From contig NZ_JPVN01000001.1 of the NCBI RefSeq assembly GCF_000772945.1, forward strand, positions 186,001 through 250,000: a stretch of 64,000 bases of DNA, in the 5' to 3' direction. Position numbers and translations under genes: made by a program. The notes under the pieces were generated by a model, which did no database searches, had not been told where the DNA came from, and worked only from the letters and a program-made list of their open reading frames with translations. Shown here one piece after another: positions 48,097 to 55,729 of this stretch (within the stretch, counting starts at the first letter, position 1; the number at the start of each line of letters is the position of its first letter). The DNA is from Ureibacillus manganicus DSM 26584. GTDB lineage: Bacteria > Bacillota > Bacilli > Bacillales_A > Planococcaceae.

Positions 48097-48270
48097 TTAA
48101 CTAAGTGATTCTTTATTATTCATATTTTCCTCATCCTCAAATTGATTCATCATTTGATCTAACTCACGACTTAAACGAATCGTCTTCGGATTTTGCAAAC
48201 CATTTTCAATCCCAGATTGAATCATCAATTCTCGCTTTATTTCCAGTTTGTCTAAAGCTTCTTTGTTCAC
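48097..48270 (-). CDS. Spo0E-family aspartyl-phosphate phosphatase
   Basis: A 57-residue protein. Residues 9-44 match the Spo0E/YnzD pattern: LEIKRELMIQSG, then GLQNPKTIRLSRELDQMMNQ, with the signature S-x-E-L-D around residues 34-38. Such proteins remove phosphate from Spo0A~P and so delay sporulation. The family usually ends the signature LDxLIxxY; here it is LDQMMNQF, so the final aromatic residue is F. The GTG at 48270 follows AAGGGAGGG. It is a single gene between a terminator and a small gene. An orphan sporulation-type kinase lies 3 kb away. Confidence 0.82.
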   Translation of the reverse strand: MNKEALDKLEIKRELMIQSGIENGLQNPKTIRLSRELDQMMNQFEDEENMNNKESLS

Positions 48271-48301
48271 AAACTCCCTCCCTTAAAATTGTCATTACTT
48301 T

Positions 48302-48490
48302 TTATGCTCTAGGTGTTTCCATAAATGTATAAACTACATTTCCACCTTGCTTTCCTTCACCGTGGAAGTGTTTAAACAATTCATCCTTTACTAGGATTTC
48401 CCTAAATAGCAAAAATTCTTCTTTACTAATTTCGATAGTATTAATTTCCCCATTTTTTAACTGTTCAATCAAATTTTTATACTTTTCCAT
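48302..48490 (-). CDS. Small soluble protein of unknown function
   Basis: A 62-residue protein, MEKYKNLIEQLKNGEINTI at the start, then a helical stretch with many charged residues and a C-terminal GEGKQGGNVVYTFMETPRA. There are no membrane helices or cysteines. The ATG follows AAAGGTG by 7-8 bases, which supports real expression. It lies 31 bases upstream of the Spo0E-like gene on the same strand, so the two may form a unit. I do not recognise the family. Confidence 0.7.
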   Translation of the reverse strand: MEKYKNLIEQLKNGEINTIEISKEEFLLFREILVKDELFKHFHGEGKQGGNVVYTFMETPRA

Positions 48491-48615
48491 ATAAAAACAC
48501 CTTTCTTTGAAATTTTAAATTAGTCATTAACGATTAATTATTCAAAAAAGTCTTTACATTTCCAGACTTTTCATGCTAACTTTTTTAATATTATCCCATG
48601 AAGGAGCTGCTGGTT

Positions 48616-48807
48616 ATGAAAATAGCTGAAGTAGGAAATATTATTGAGTTTAAAGATGGTCGATTACAAGGAATTGTTGAAAAAGTAAATGAAAATTCCG
48701 TAATTGTTGACCTAACTATTATGGAAAATTTCCACGACCTTGAATTAGAAGAAAAAACAGTAGTAAATCATAAAAAATATAAAATTTTAAATAAAGATCT
48801 TTTTTAA
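48616..48807 (+). CDS. ykvS: YkvS, DUF2187 protein
   Basis: A 63-residue KOW-like beta protein, MKIAEVGNIIEFKDG, then QGIVEKVNENSVIVDLTIME and TVVNHKKYKIL, nearly the same as B. subtilis YkvS. The function is unknown; the fold suggests RNA or ribosome contact. The ATG at 48616 follows AAGGAG and gives the family length; the frame is open six codons further up. A terminator follows directly. Confidence 0.88.
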   Translation: MKIAEVGNIIEFKDGRLQGIVEKVNENSVIVDLTIMENFHDLELEEKTVVNHKKYKILNKDLF

Positions 48808-48811
48808 ATTT

Positions 48812-48857
48812 AGATTTCCCATTACATCGCAAATGATGATTGGGAAGTCTTTTTTTG
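48812..48857 (+). terminator. Terminator of ykvS
   Basis: AGATTTCCCA pairs with TGGGAAGTCT (with one mismatch), with a small inner stem, followed by TTTTTTTG. Confidence 0.8.
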
Positions 48858-48889
48858 TGTTAGTATAAGTAACGAGGAGGTATTAACAT

Positions 48890-49501
48890 TTGAAAAAACA
48901 TAAAAAATTAATCTTACTCCTACTCTCGTTAGTTTTCTTTTATGCGGTTATTTACTACTCATTCGAAGAATCTGAAATTTTTTGGTATTTATATCCGTTT
49001 ATTATTTTGATTGGAGTAGCTATTTCATTTCTTTCTGCTGAACAAAAAGATGAACTTTCCATCTGGAAATGTTTAATATACGGGATTGGATATGGCGTTA
49101 TTCTCTATGGAATTACTCGCCTTTTCTATACCATTCTAAAATTGGTTAGCAACGAATTTTCTATTTCTATAACTAAGTATATCTCAACTTTTGGTCCAAG
49201 TAATATTTGGCACTATTTACTATTAATTTTCATTATCATCGTAGGAGAAGAAATATTTTGGAGAGGGTTTATACAAGAAACGATTAAAAGTTGGACTTCT
49301 CCACTACTTTCAATTGTATTAACTAGCCTGCTATTCGCAGGTCCCTTTATACTCAGCGGATATTTTTCCTACGGGTTATTGACGTTCATTGTTGGACTTT
49401 TGTTAGGCTTAATTTACGAATGGAAAAAGAGCATTCCACTTACAATAGTAGCTCATGAAGTATATATCTTATTACTTTTCCTACTAATTCCTTTTTTTTA
49501 G
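48890..49501 (+). CDS. CPBP-family intramembrane protein with incomplete active site
   Basis: A 203-residue membrane protein with about six helices and the CPBP (Abi/CAAX protease) motif 1 GEEIFWRGFIQE near residues 121-132. Motif 2 normally has FxxxH; here the matching stretch is LLFAGPFILSG without histidine. Motif 3 keeps a histidine in IVAHEVYI but lacks the usual N or B residue. It may be catalytically impaired or use other residues. Members process prenylated or leader peptides or give bacteriocin immunity. The TTG start follows GAGGAGG. Confidence 0.78.
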   Translation: MKKHKKLILLLLSLVFFYAVIYYSFEESEIFWYLYPFIILIGVAISFLSAEQKDELSIWKCLIYGIGYGVILYGITRLFYTILKLVSNEFSISITKYISTFGPSNIWHYLLLIFIIIVGEEIFWRGFIQETIKSWTSPLLSIVLTSLLFAGPFILSGYFSYGLLTFIVGLLLGLIYEWKKSIPLTIVAHEVYILLLFLLIPFF

Positions 49502-49576
49502 TAAAAATCTAAATGCACCAAATCGTTGAAACTTTCATCGAAATGATACGTTTAATTCTTTGAGGAGGTAATCATC

Positions 49577-50233
49577 ATGAAAAAACAATTTAAATTTCTT
49601 TCCACACTATGTATTGCATTACTTATGCTCGTTGGATGTGGTACTGCAAAAGAGCAAGATACTACAGAAGTTCCAACAAATTCAGAAGGAACAAATGCAG
49701 GTACTGACAACACAACAGTAGAAGAGAAACCAAATGAATCAAGTGAATCATCAGAAAATGACTCAAAAAGTATCACATATACAACGAACAATGTAGAAAA
49801 AACTGAAGAAACAACAACAGCAACTAGTAATGAGCAACATTACACTATTCAAATCTTACCAAGCTTTACTTTAACTGCGGAAGAACCAGGTAAAGATATG
49901 CTTTATTTAACTGAAAATGACTCTATTTCAATGCGTATAGAAAACATGTCAGTTAACGATTTAACGTTTGAAGATCTACAAAAGAATACTGAAGAAATGA
50001 TGAGCTTTGTTGCTGAAAATGTTGATTATACAGAATTTGACATTCAATCATATGTTAATGAAAGTATCGTTAAGTATGCAGCATATAAAGTTGATTTAAC
50101 TGACCAAACTGTCACTGCAGTTATATTTGAAAAAGAAAACCAACTTGTTCGGTTAACAATTTTCGATAACCCTGCAAAAGATTTAACTGATGCAATGATT
50201 AAAATGGGATTAACAATTACAAAAACTAATTAG
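49577..50233 (+). CDS. Lipoprotein of unknown function
   Basis: A 218-residue secreted lipoprotein. The signal peptide ends in the lipobox LVGC, with the lipid-carrying cysteine near residue 21. A low-complexity linker rich in T, S, E and N (about 24-85) leads to a folded C-terminal domain of about 130 residues. The sequence does not identify a family. It is likely to act outside the membrane, perhaps in envelope or spore-related functions. The ATG follows GAGGAGG. It is a single gene with a strong terminator. Confidence 0.8.
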   Translation: MKKQFKFLSTLCIALLMLVGCGTAKEQDTTEVPTNSEGTNAGTDNTTVEEKPNESSESSENDSKSITYTTNNVEKTEETTTATSNEQHYTIQILPSFTLTAEEPGKDMLYLTENDSISMRIENMSVNDLTFEDLQKNTEEMMSFVAENVDYTEFDIQSYVNESIVKYAAYKVDLTDQTVTAVIFEKENQLVRLTIFDNPAKDLTDAMIKMGLTITKTN

Positions 50234-50276
50234 TAAACTGTATGTAAACGAATGCTTGTTCAAATACAAAAAAAGA

Positions 50277-50433
50277 AAAGTGTCTAAAAATCAATTACCA
50301 ATGGTTTTTAGACACTTTTTCGCAAAATAAAAGGCCTGTCCAGTGTTCGCTACTCTGGACAAACCTTTTAGATAGTAAATTTAGTCGTTAAAATCATGTT
50401 CAAATCGCTAAGTGCGGCAGCGAAAATGAACAT
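50277..50433. terminator. Three consecutive hairpins between the lipoprotein and mhqR genes
   Basis: First, AAAAGTGTCTAAAAA with TTTTTAGACACTTTT (50277-50320) is a strong bidirectional terminator. Second, AAAAGG and TGTCCAG with CTGGACA and CCTTTT (50329-50369). Third, ATGTTCA with TGAACAT and an inner CGCT/AGCG (50396-50433). Together they isolate the convergent genes on either side. Confidence 0.8.
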
Positions 50434-50457
50434 TTAACAACTTCACTTTAGAGGCTA

Positions 50458-50904
50458 TTAATAAGATAAATCTTTTATCGATAAACCTAATTTTTTCAAC
50501 AAGTTAATAGCGATATCTTTTTCTTCTGGTGTCAATGCACTTAACAATTCATGTAAGTGTTGTTCATGTTCTGGAAAAAGTTTATCCATAAAATCAGAGC
50601 CTTCTTGCGTGATTTCCGCGTAGGTAACACGACGATCTGTTGGGCAAGATACTCTTGTCAAGAAGCCTCTTTTTTCAAGTTTGTCAATTACATAGGTAAT
50701 TGAGCCACTAGCGAGCAAAATTTTATTTCCTATTTGTTGTAACGGTTGTCTACCTTTATGATAAAGTAATTCTAATACAGCAAATTCAGTTGGATTTAGG
50801 CTGTTCTGTTGAAAAAATTGATTTGTCACTTCGTTAATAGCCTTATTTGCACGTGATAATACGATATAAAGTTTTAAAGTTTGTTTAATTTCTTCTGAAG
50901 TCAT
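50458..50904 (-). CDS. mhqR: MarR-family regulator, MhqR-like
   Basis: A 148-residue MarR repressor with winged helix (about 30-100): LNPTEFAVLELLYHKGRQPL, then LLASGSITYVIDKLEKRGFL and the wing CPTDRRVTYAEIT. Closest by pattern and by its kinase neighbour to B. subtilis MhqR (YkvE), which represses quinone and azo-compound detoxification genes. No such target gene lies beside it here, so the regulon is elsewhere. The start follows AAAGGATG. Confidence 0.82.
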   Translation of the reverse strand: MTSEEIKQTLKLYIVLSRANKAINEVTNQFFQQNSLNPTEFAVLELLYHKGRQPLQQIGNKILLASGSITYVIDKLEKRGFLTRVSCPTDRRVTYAEITQEGSDFMDKLFPEHEQHLHELLSALTPEEKDIAINLLKKLGLSIKDLSY

Positions 50905-51032
50905 GACAAATCATCCTTTTTTCCTAATAACAATATTATATCGGCAAGCTATGAGTTTTGTCAAAAATACAATAATCTGAAATTAGAGTAGCTTATCTTT
51001 TGCTATTCTTTAAAGAATATTTTATTGATTTG

Positions 51033-51746
51033 TTACATGTTGGTTGGTAATTCAACAACAAAAGAAGTTCCAACATTCAAAGTACTTTTTACATAAATTA
51101 TTCCATCATGTTCTTCTACTACCTGTTTAACTAATTGCAACCCAAGACCTGTCCCATCTTTTTTTGTTGTAAAATATGGTTTAAACAAATTAGGAATATC
51201 TTCTTTTTCAATTCCTCGTCCTTCATCACAAACAATGATTTGGATTTTTTCTTTCACATTCTTCAATGAAATTGTAATTGAACCACCCTGGCACATTTCT
51301 TCAATTCCATTTTTCACAAGATTCATTAGCATTTGTTTTATACGATTAGGATTACCCAATATATTTGAGTCAGAAGGCTTGTCAATCTTTAAGTCTATTG
51401 TAATGTTATGGAAATTTGCCAATGGTGACATTATTTCTTTTATTTCATTGATAATTTTTGCAACTGAAACTACTTCAAACTGTCTTTCAACAGGCTTTGA
51501 TAAATATAGAATTTCCGAGAGGATCTGATCCATCCGATCCAATTCTGATTTAATAATGCTTAAATATTTCTTATTTTCTTCTGTGGAATTTATTTTAAGT
51601 AATTCTATAAAACCATTTATTGAGGTCATTGGATTTCGTATTTCATGCGCAATTGTCGCAGCCATTTGACTAAGCAACTTTAAATTATTTTGATGATCTA
51701 TTTTTTCTTGTAGTTTCACCATTTTTTGAAACACACATCCTTCCAA
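51033..51746 (-). CDS. Soluble sporulation-type histidine kinase without sensor domain
   Basis: A 237-residue kinase core. The H-box is AATIAHEIRNPMTSINGFIE, the N-box NLVKNGIEEM, G1 CDEGRGIEKEDIPNLF and G2 GTGLGLQLV. These H-box residues are typical of KinA-KinE, which feed Spo0F. B. subtilis kinD lies next to mhqR, but KinD has membrane helices and a Cache sensor; this protein has none, so it is a short orphan form. The TTG at 51746 follows AAAGGG by 8 bases, and a stop codon lies just upstream in frame, so it is not a fragment of a longer frame. Confidence 0.85.
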   Translation of the reverse strand: MEGCVFQKMVKLQEKIDHQNNLKLLSQMAATIAHEIRNPMTSINGFIELLKINSTEENKKYLSIIKSELDRMDQILSEILYLSKPVERQFEVVSVAKIINEIKEIMSPLANFHNITIDLKIDKPSDSNILGNPNRIKQMLMNLVKNGIEEMCQGGSITISLKNVKEKIQIIVCDEGRGIEKEDIPNLFKPYFTTKKDGTGLGLQLVKQVVEEHDGIIYVKSTLNVGTSFVVELPTNM

Positions 51747-52071
51747 TTGTACTTCCCTTTACCAGAAAATAATTTCATATTTTAAATCTATTATTCTACT
51801 TCGAGTAATATGACATTTATTAATATATTTATGTAAATTTTTAACTAATCATAACGTAATTTGTGAAAAGAATTCACTAAATAATGCATTTAAAGATAAT
51901 TTTTCATTGATGATAATGACAAAAGGCCTAATTAAACTACTAATTTACTATATTAAATTTTTAAAAATAACTATGTATATAGTAGTGTTTATCATCTTTC
52001 AATCATATAAATTTTATAAAAGTATGAAAATATTGTCAAATTAATTGTTTTTATATAATTCTGAAAAGTAA
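51747..52071. other. AT-rich intergenic region without a gene
   Basis: This region upstream of the kinase is very AT-rich and full of stop codons on both strands. I see no ribosome binding site with an open frame. A promoter for the kinase should lie at its right border but none is clear. Confidence 0.5.
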
Positions 52072-52101
52072 AGTAGGTTAGCATTACTTTGCCAACCTAC
52101 T
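52072..52101 (-). terminator. Terminator of the amidase gene
   Basis: GTAGGTTAGC pairs with GCCAACCTAC (one mismatch) over an 8-base loop; on the minus strand TTTACTTTTC follows. Confidence 0.75.
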
Positions 52102-52147
52102 CGTTTGTCGAATCGTATATGATTAAAAGAGAATGAACACAACTTCT

Positions 52148-52909
52148 CTAGTTCTTTGTTTTTCTATTAATATATGCCAATGCATAACTAAGTAACTGGA
52201 TATCATTGTATTCATCAACCTTTTCATGTTTTTCATGAAATAAATTTTCCTTAACACCACGACGGATCATTTCTTTAGCTTCATTACGTCCAGTCTCATT
52301 TAAAAATTGTTGAGGCATTTCCTGTACCTCCTTGTTGACAAATGCAATTTTTTTCAACCCCACAAAATTGGCAAAGTTTTGTGCAACCATTCTTCCAACC
52401 TTTTCTAGCACTTGGTCATCTCTTAGTTTTTTTATATCAATTCTCGAGTCCATGAATCCACCTTCTATTAGAATAGACGGCATGTTCGTTTCTCGTAATA
52501 TATGAAAATTCGCTTCTTTGATTCCTCTGTCTCTTAATCCATATGCATTTACCACTGCCGGATGAATTGCTGCAGCAAGTTTCCCACTAGTAGTTGACTT
52601 ATTTCCTAAGTAAACATAGGTTTCTACTCCCGTCCAATCTCCCCAACGTGAAGTATTAGCATTATGATGAAACGAAATATAATAATCTGCACCCCATTGA
52701 TTTGCACCATCTGAACGTTCTTGTAATGAAATATCTCTTTGTCCTGTCGGATCATCGAACCTCCTACTAGTTACCCTTTGGTATAGGGCTAATTCATTCG
52801 CAAAAGCTTTAGCAACTTTATCGTTAAATGTCCATTCCCTCTCATTATCAGGAGTTCGTTTTCCTAATGTTGTAAGAGCATGCCCAGCATCAAATCCAAC
52901 TTTTATCAT
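52148..52909 (-). CDS. N-acetylmuramoyl-L-alanine amidase (Amidase_3)
   Basis: A 253-residue zinc amidase that cuts the bond between muramic acid and the stem peptide. Zinc ligands and catalytic residues are seen in VGFDAGHALTTLG (His near 10), SFHHNANTSRWGDW (second zinc His) and SILIEGGFMDS (catalytic Glu). The C-terminal part (about 190-253) is a small charged region, not a typical SH3 or LysM domain. No signal peptide is present, as in several spore or phage-type amidases. The ATG at 52909 follows GAGGGTG; the frame is open 53 codons upstream but looks non-coding. Confidence 0.87.
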   Translation of the reverse strand: MIKVGFDAGHALTTLGKRTPDNEREWTFNDKVAKAFANELALYQRVTSRRFDDPTGQRDISLQERSDGANQWGADYYISFHHNANTSRWGDWTGVETYVYLGNKSTTSGKLAAAIHPAVVNAYGLRDRGIKEANFHILRETNMPSILIEGGFMDSRIDIKKLRDDQVLEKVGRMVAQNFANFVGLKKIAFVNKEVQEMPQQFLNETGRNEAKEMIRRGVKENLFHEKHEKVDEYNDIQLLSYALAYINRKTKN

Positions 52910-53046
52910 TTTCATCACCCTCAAAATATTATATGTCCATCTACTATTAGGATAAGTACAATTAGCGGAAATTGAGACAATAATAGTAATAAACAGTAAA
53001 TTACTCCTACTCATTACAAAGTAGCTAAAGTAATAGACATAAAAAA

Positions 53047-53083
53047 TAGGATTAAATGATGTATTCACACCATTTAATCCTAT
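53047..53083 (-). terminator. Terminator of ktrD
   Basis: AGGATTAAATG pairs with CATTTAATCCT over a 14-base loop; on the minus strand ATTTTTTATG follows, 5 bases past the ktrD stop. Confidence 0.85.
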
Positions 53084-53088
53084 TATTC

Positions 53089-54441
53089 TTAACCAATAAT
53101 TACACGCTCTTTCGGATAGTGGAAATTGGTTTTATTTGCTTTACCTCCAAGTGAAAATAAGAATGAAAGGAGCCCTACACGTCCAATAAACATTAAAATC
53201 ATAATAATAATTTTACCAGCTGGAGACAAGTTTTCCGTAATCCCCAAACTCAAGCCACATGTTCCGAATGCAGAGGTTATTTCAAAGATCACTTGGTTTA
53301 CCGAAGCATACGGTTCTGTTATCAATAGAAGCATCGTAGCAAACAAAACCATAAATGAAGCTAATATAATAACAACGAACGAGCGATAGACATCAGTCAT
53401 ATGAATTTCTCGTCCAAAAACTTGGATTTCATGACGACCATTTGCAAAATTGATTAAAAATAATATAGCCACTGCAAATGTCGTAGTTCGAATACCCCCA
53501 CCAACCGAACTTGGAGAAGCGCCTATGAACATTAATAAGCTAAGGAAGATATCAGTCGCTTCATTAAAGGATGAGATATCGTATGTTGCTAGTCCCCCAG
53601 AACGTGCAGAAACAGCATGAAACATAGATGCAAACAATTTTTCATGCCAAGGCATTCCTTTAAATGATTGAAACGATTCAACTAAATATATAGTGATCGC
53701 ACCTACTAAAAATAAGATCCCGTAAGTTGTAGTTGTTATTTTTGTAAATAAGCTAAATCGAAACGACCGATCTTTCCTAGATAAATACTTTTTTATCTCC
53801 ACTAGCACTGGAAAACCAATTGCTCCTAAAACAATAAGAATCATAACCACAAATTGTACAAAATAATCTGCACTAAATGGCTGGAGACTGTTATAAGTTA
53901 AAGTAAAACCTGCATTCGTAGTAGCCGAAATGGAAGTAAAAATTCCATGCTTTAAAGCTTCCCCAAAGCTATCATAATACCTAAGAAAATGAACAGAAAG
54001 AACTAAAGCCCCTATGAACTCAATAACAAACAATATCTTAACGATTTCCTTTAATAAATGAACAACACCTGATAAATTATATTGGTTATGGTCAATCATA
54101 ATTAATTGTCGACCACGCATACCTATTTTTCTACCGAACAAAATCCAAATAAAGGTACCAATTGACATAATTCCTATAGCACCAATTTGAATAATAAAAA
54201 GAAAAACAATAATTCCAAATGGCGTAAAAACATCTACAATATTAAAAACGCTTAATCCTGTAACACTAATAGCACTAATAGCAGTAAAAAGGGTATCAAT
54301 ATATGAAACCTCTATTCCTTCTTTGTATACTGCTGGGATACGTAATAGTAGAAAAGATATTGCAATCGCCATAAAGTAAAAAGTTACAATTAATTGAAAA
54401 GGTGTAATGGTGTGCTTCCGCTTTGTTATAAGTTTAGCCAT
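53089..54441 (-). CDS. ktrD: KtrD, potassium-translocating membrane subunit
   Basis: A 450-residue Trk/Ktr/HKT-type transporter with four repeated membrane-pore-membrane units. Selectivity filter regions are SVTGLSVFN, TTNAGFTLT, SARSGGLAT and GTCGLSLG, each with the expected glycine. It takes up K+ with Na+ coupling and is gated by the KtrC ring encoded at 21266-21925. Length matches B. subtilis KtrD. It lies alone, 121 bases after terC on the same strand, behind a terminator. Confidence 0.93.
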   Translation of the reverse strand: MAKLITKRKHTITPFQLIVTFYFMAIAISFLLLRIPAVYKEGIEVSYIDTLFTAISAISVTGLSVFNIVDVFTPFGIIVFLFIIQIGAIGIMSIGTFIWILFGRKIGMRGRQLIMIDHNQYNLSGVVHLLKEIVKILFVIEFIGALVLSVHFLRYYDSFGEALKHGIFTSISATTNAGFTLTYNSLQPFSADYFVQFVVMILIVLGAIGFPVLVEIKKYLSRKDRSFRFSLFTKITTTTYGILFLVGAITIYLVESFQSFKGMPWHEKLFASMFHAVSARSGGLATYDISSFNEATDIFLSLLMFIGASPSSVGGGIRTTTFAVAILFLINFANGRHEIQVFGREIHMTDVYRSFVVIILASFMVLFATMLLLITEPYASVNQVIFEITSAFGTCGLSLGITENLSPAGKIIIMILMFIGRVGLLSFLFSLGGKANKTNFHYPKERVIIG

Positions 54442-54510
54442 TTTGTCGCCTTCTTTGTATTTTCAATAATCGTAATTATACACCTTATATTAGAAATTTA
54501 CAGTAGAAAA

Positions 54511-54537
54511 GAGGAACAGGATAACTGTTCCTCTTAA
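54511..54537 (-). terminator. Terminator of terC
   Basis: GAGGAACAG pairs with CTGTTCCTC over 5 bases; on the minus strand TTTTC follows. Confidence 0.8.
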
Positions 54538-54562
54538 ATTATTTGCTATATGAGAATGCTAT

Positions 54563-55336
54563 CTAATGCCCTGTTACCTCTTTTTTCTTTTTGGCAACAC
54601 TCGTTAACCATGAACCAACTGCAAGGGCAAGTAAGACAACCCAGAAAGTAATTTTCCAAGGAGTTGAATGAGGGAAATCATGTGGTAAAATACCAACACC
54701 ATCATGAGCTAATGTTAATACCGCTAATTTTACCCCAACCCATCCAACGATTAAAAAAGCACCTGTTTCTAAATCTGGATAGTTGTTTAACACCTTTACA
54801 AACCATTGGGCAGCAAAACGCATAATAATCATACCAATGATACCACCAAAGAACATAACACCAAATTGTCCTGCATTAATACCACCAATATCAAAATTAC
54901 CTAACGCTGGTAATGTAACTGCAATTGCAACAGCAGCTAACATAGAGTCCACAGCAAAGGCGATATCTGCTAATTCCACTTTTGCTACAGTTGCCCAGAA
55001 ACCTTTACCCTTTTTAGGTGCAGTATCCTCATCGTGGACTTCTTCTTCCGTCTTAAACTTGGAATCATAAATATGTTTTATCGAAATAAATAATAAATAA
55101 GCTGCGCCTATCGCTTGAATTTGCCAATAATTCACTAAAATTGTTATTAAGAATAATGCAACAAAACGGAATATAAATGCACCTAATAAACCGTAAAATA
55201 ATGCTTTTTTCTGTTGCTCGCTAGGAAGATGTTTAACCATTACCGCCATAACAACCGCATTATCTGCTGCAAGTAAACCTTCTAAAAATACTAGTACTAC
55301 GAGCACCCATAAATACTCTAAAAGAATTGCTTCCAC
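54563..55336 (-). CDS. TerC-family manganese exporter, YkoY-like
   Basis: A 257-residue membrane protein with seven or more helices. TerC patterns are EGLLAADNAVVMAVM in helix 1-2 and VELADIAFAVDSMLAAVAI, with the acidic residues thought to bind metal. A cytoplasmic loop (about 93-112) is charged. In Bacillus YkoY and YceF-type TerC proteins export Mn2+ and help load exoenzymes. The upstream yybP-ykoY riboswitch strongly supports a manganese role. The GTG start follows AAGGAGG by 7 bases. Confidence 0.92.
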   Translation of the reverse strand: MEAILLEYLWVLVVLVFLEGLLAADNAVVMAVMVKHLPSEQQKKALFYGLLGAFIFRFVALFLITILVNYWQIQAIGAAYLLFISIKHIYDSKFKTEEEVHDEDTAPKKGKGFWATVAKVELADIAFAVDSMLAAVAIAVTLPALGNFDIGGINAGQFGVMFFGGIIGMIIMRFAAQWFVKVLNNYPDLETGAFLIVGWVGVKLAVLTLAHDGVGILPHDFPHSTPWKITFWVVLLALAVGSWLTSVAKKKKEVTGH

Positions 55337-55476
55337 TGTTAAACCTCCTTAGGTTTTGTATACCCAAAATACAGGTATTTCAAAATGTAAAATTTTTCAG
55401 TTGAACACCATATTAGGCTAGAAAAGCTTTGTTGCCCAAATAAGTCTGAGTTAATGCCTTTTTAACGGGAATTTTT

Positions 55477-55516
55477 GCAAAAAGAAAAGACCTCTGCCTA
55501 TACAGGCAAAGGTCTT
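55477..55516 (-). terminator. Riboswitch-controlled terminator upstream of terC
   Basis: On the minus strand AAGACCTTTGCCT pairs with AGGCAGAGGTCTT and is followed by TTCTTTTT. It lies between the aptamer and the gene, and would be the expression platform, open only when Mn2+ is bound. Confidence 0.85.
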
Positions 55517-55672
55517 GCTAAGCAAATTCACATTTTCGATTACACAAGGTATCCGAAAAAACAGTGCTGTGCTTTCACACCCGATGATAAGTTAATATCA
55601 TGTAATGACGAATGTGAAGTAAGTATTATGCAATACTTATAGCTACTCCCCTTTGACATAAAGTCAATGGTT
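55517..55672 (-). promoter_or_regulatory. yybP-ykoY manganese riboswitch aptamer
   Basis: On the minus strand the diagnostic AAAGGGGAGTAGC (about 55642-55654) opens the aptamer, after the 5' side of its first stem. A hairpin AGTATTGCATAATACTT follows, and further conserved-looking stretches run to about 55520. The conserved start, location before a TerC gene and a terminator right after make this a Mn2+-sensing riboswitch that turns the exporter on. Exact stem borders are approximate. Confidence 0.85.
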
Positions 55673-55729
55673 ATTCAGTTGAACTACTTGTATGATTATA
55701 TATGAATTTTATTATTAATTGCAAGAATT

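Noticed and set aside
52910-53068. Longer amidase start giving a membrane-like N-terminus
   Set aside because: The 53 extra residues look like translated intergenic DNA, and the ATG at 52909 has a GAGGGTG site at correct spacing.
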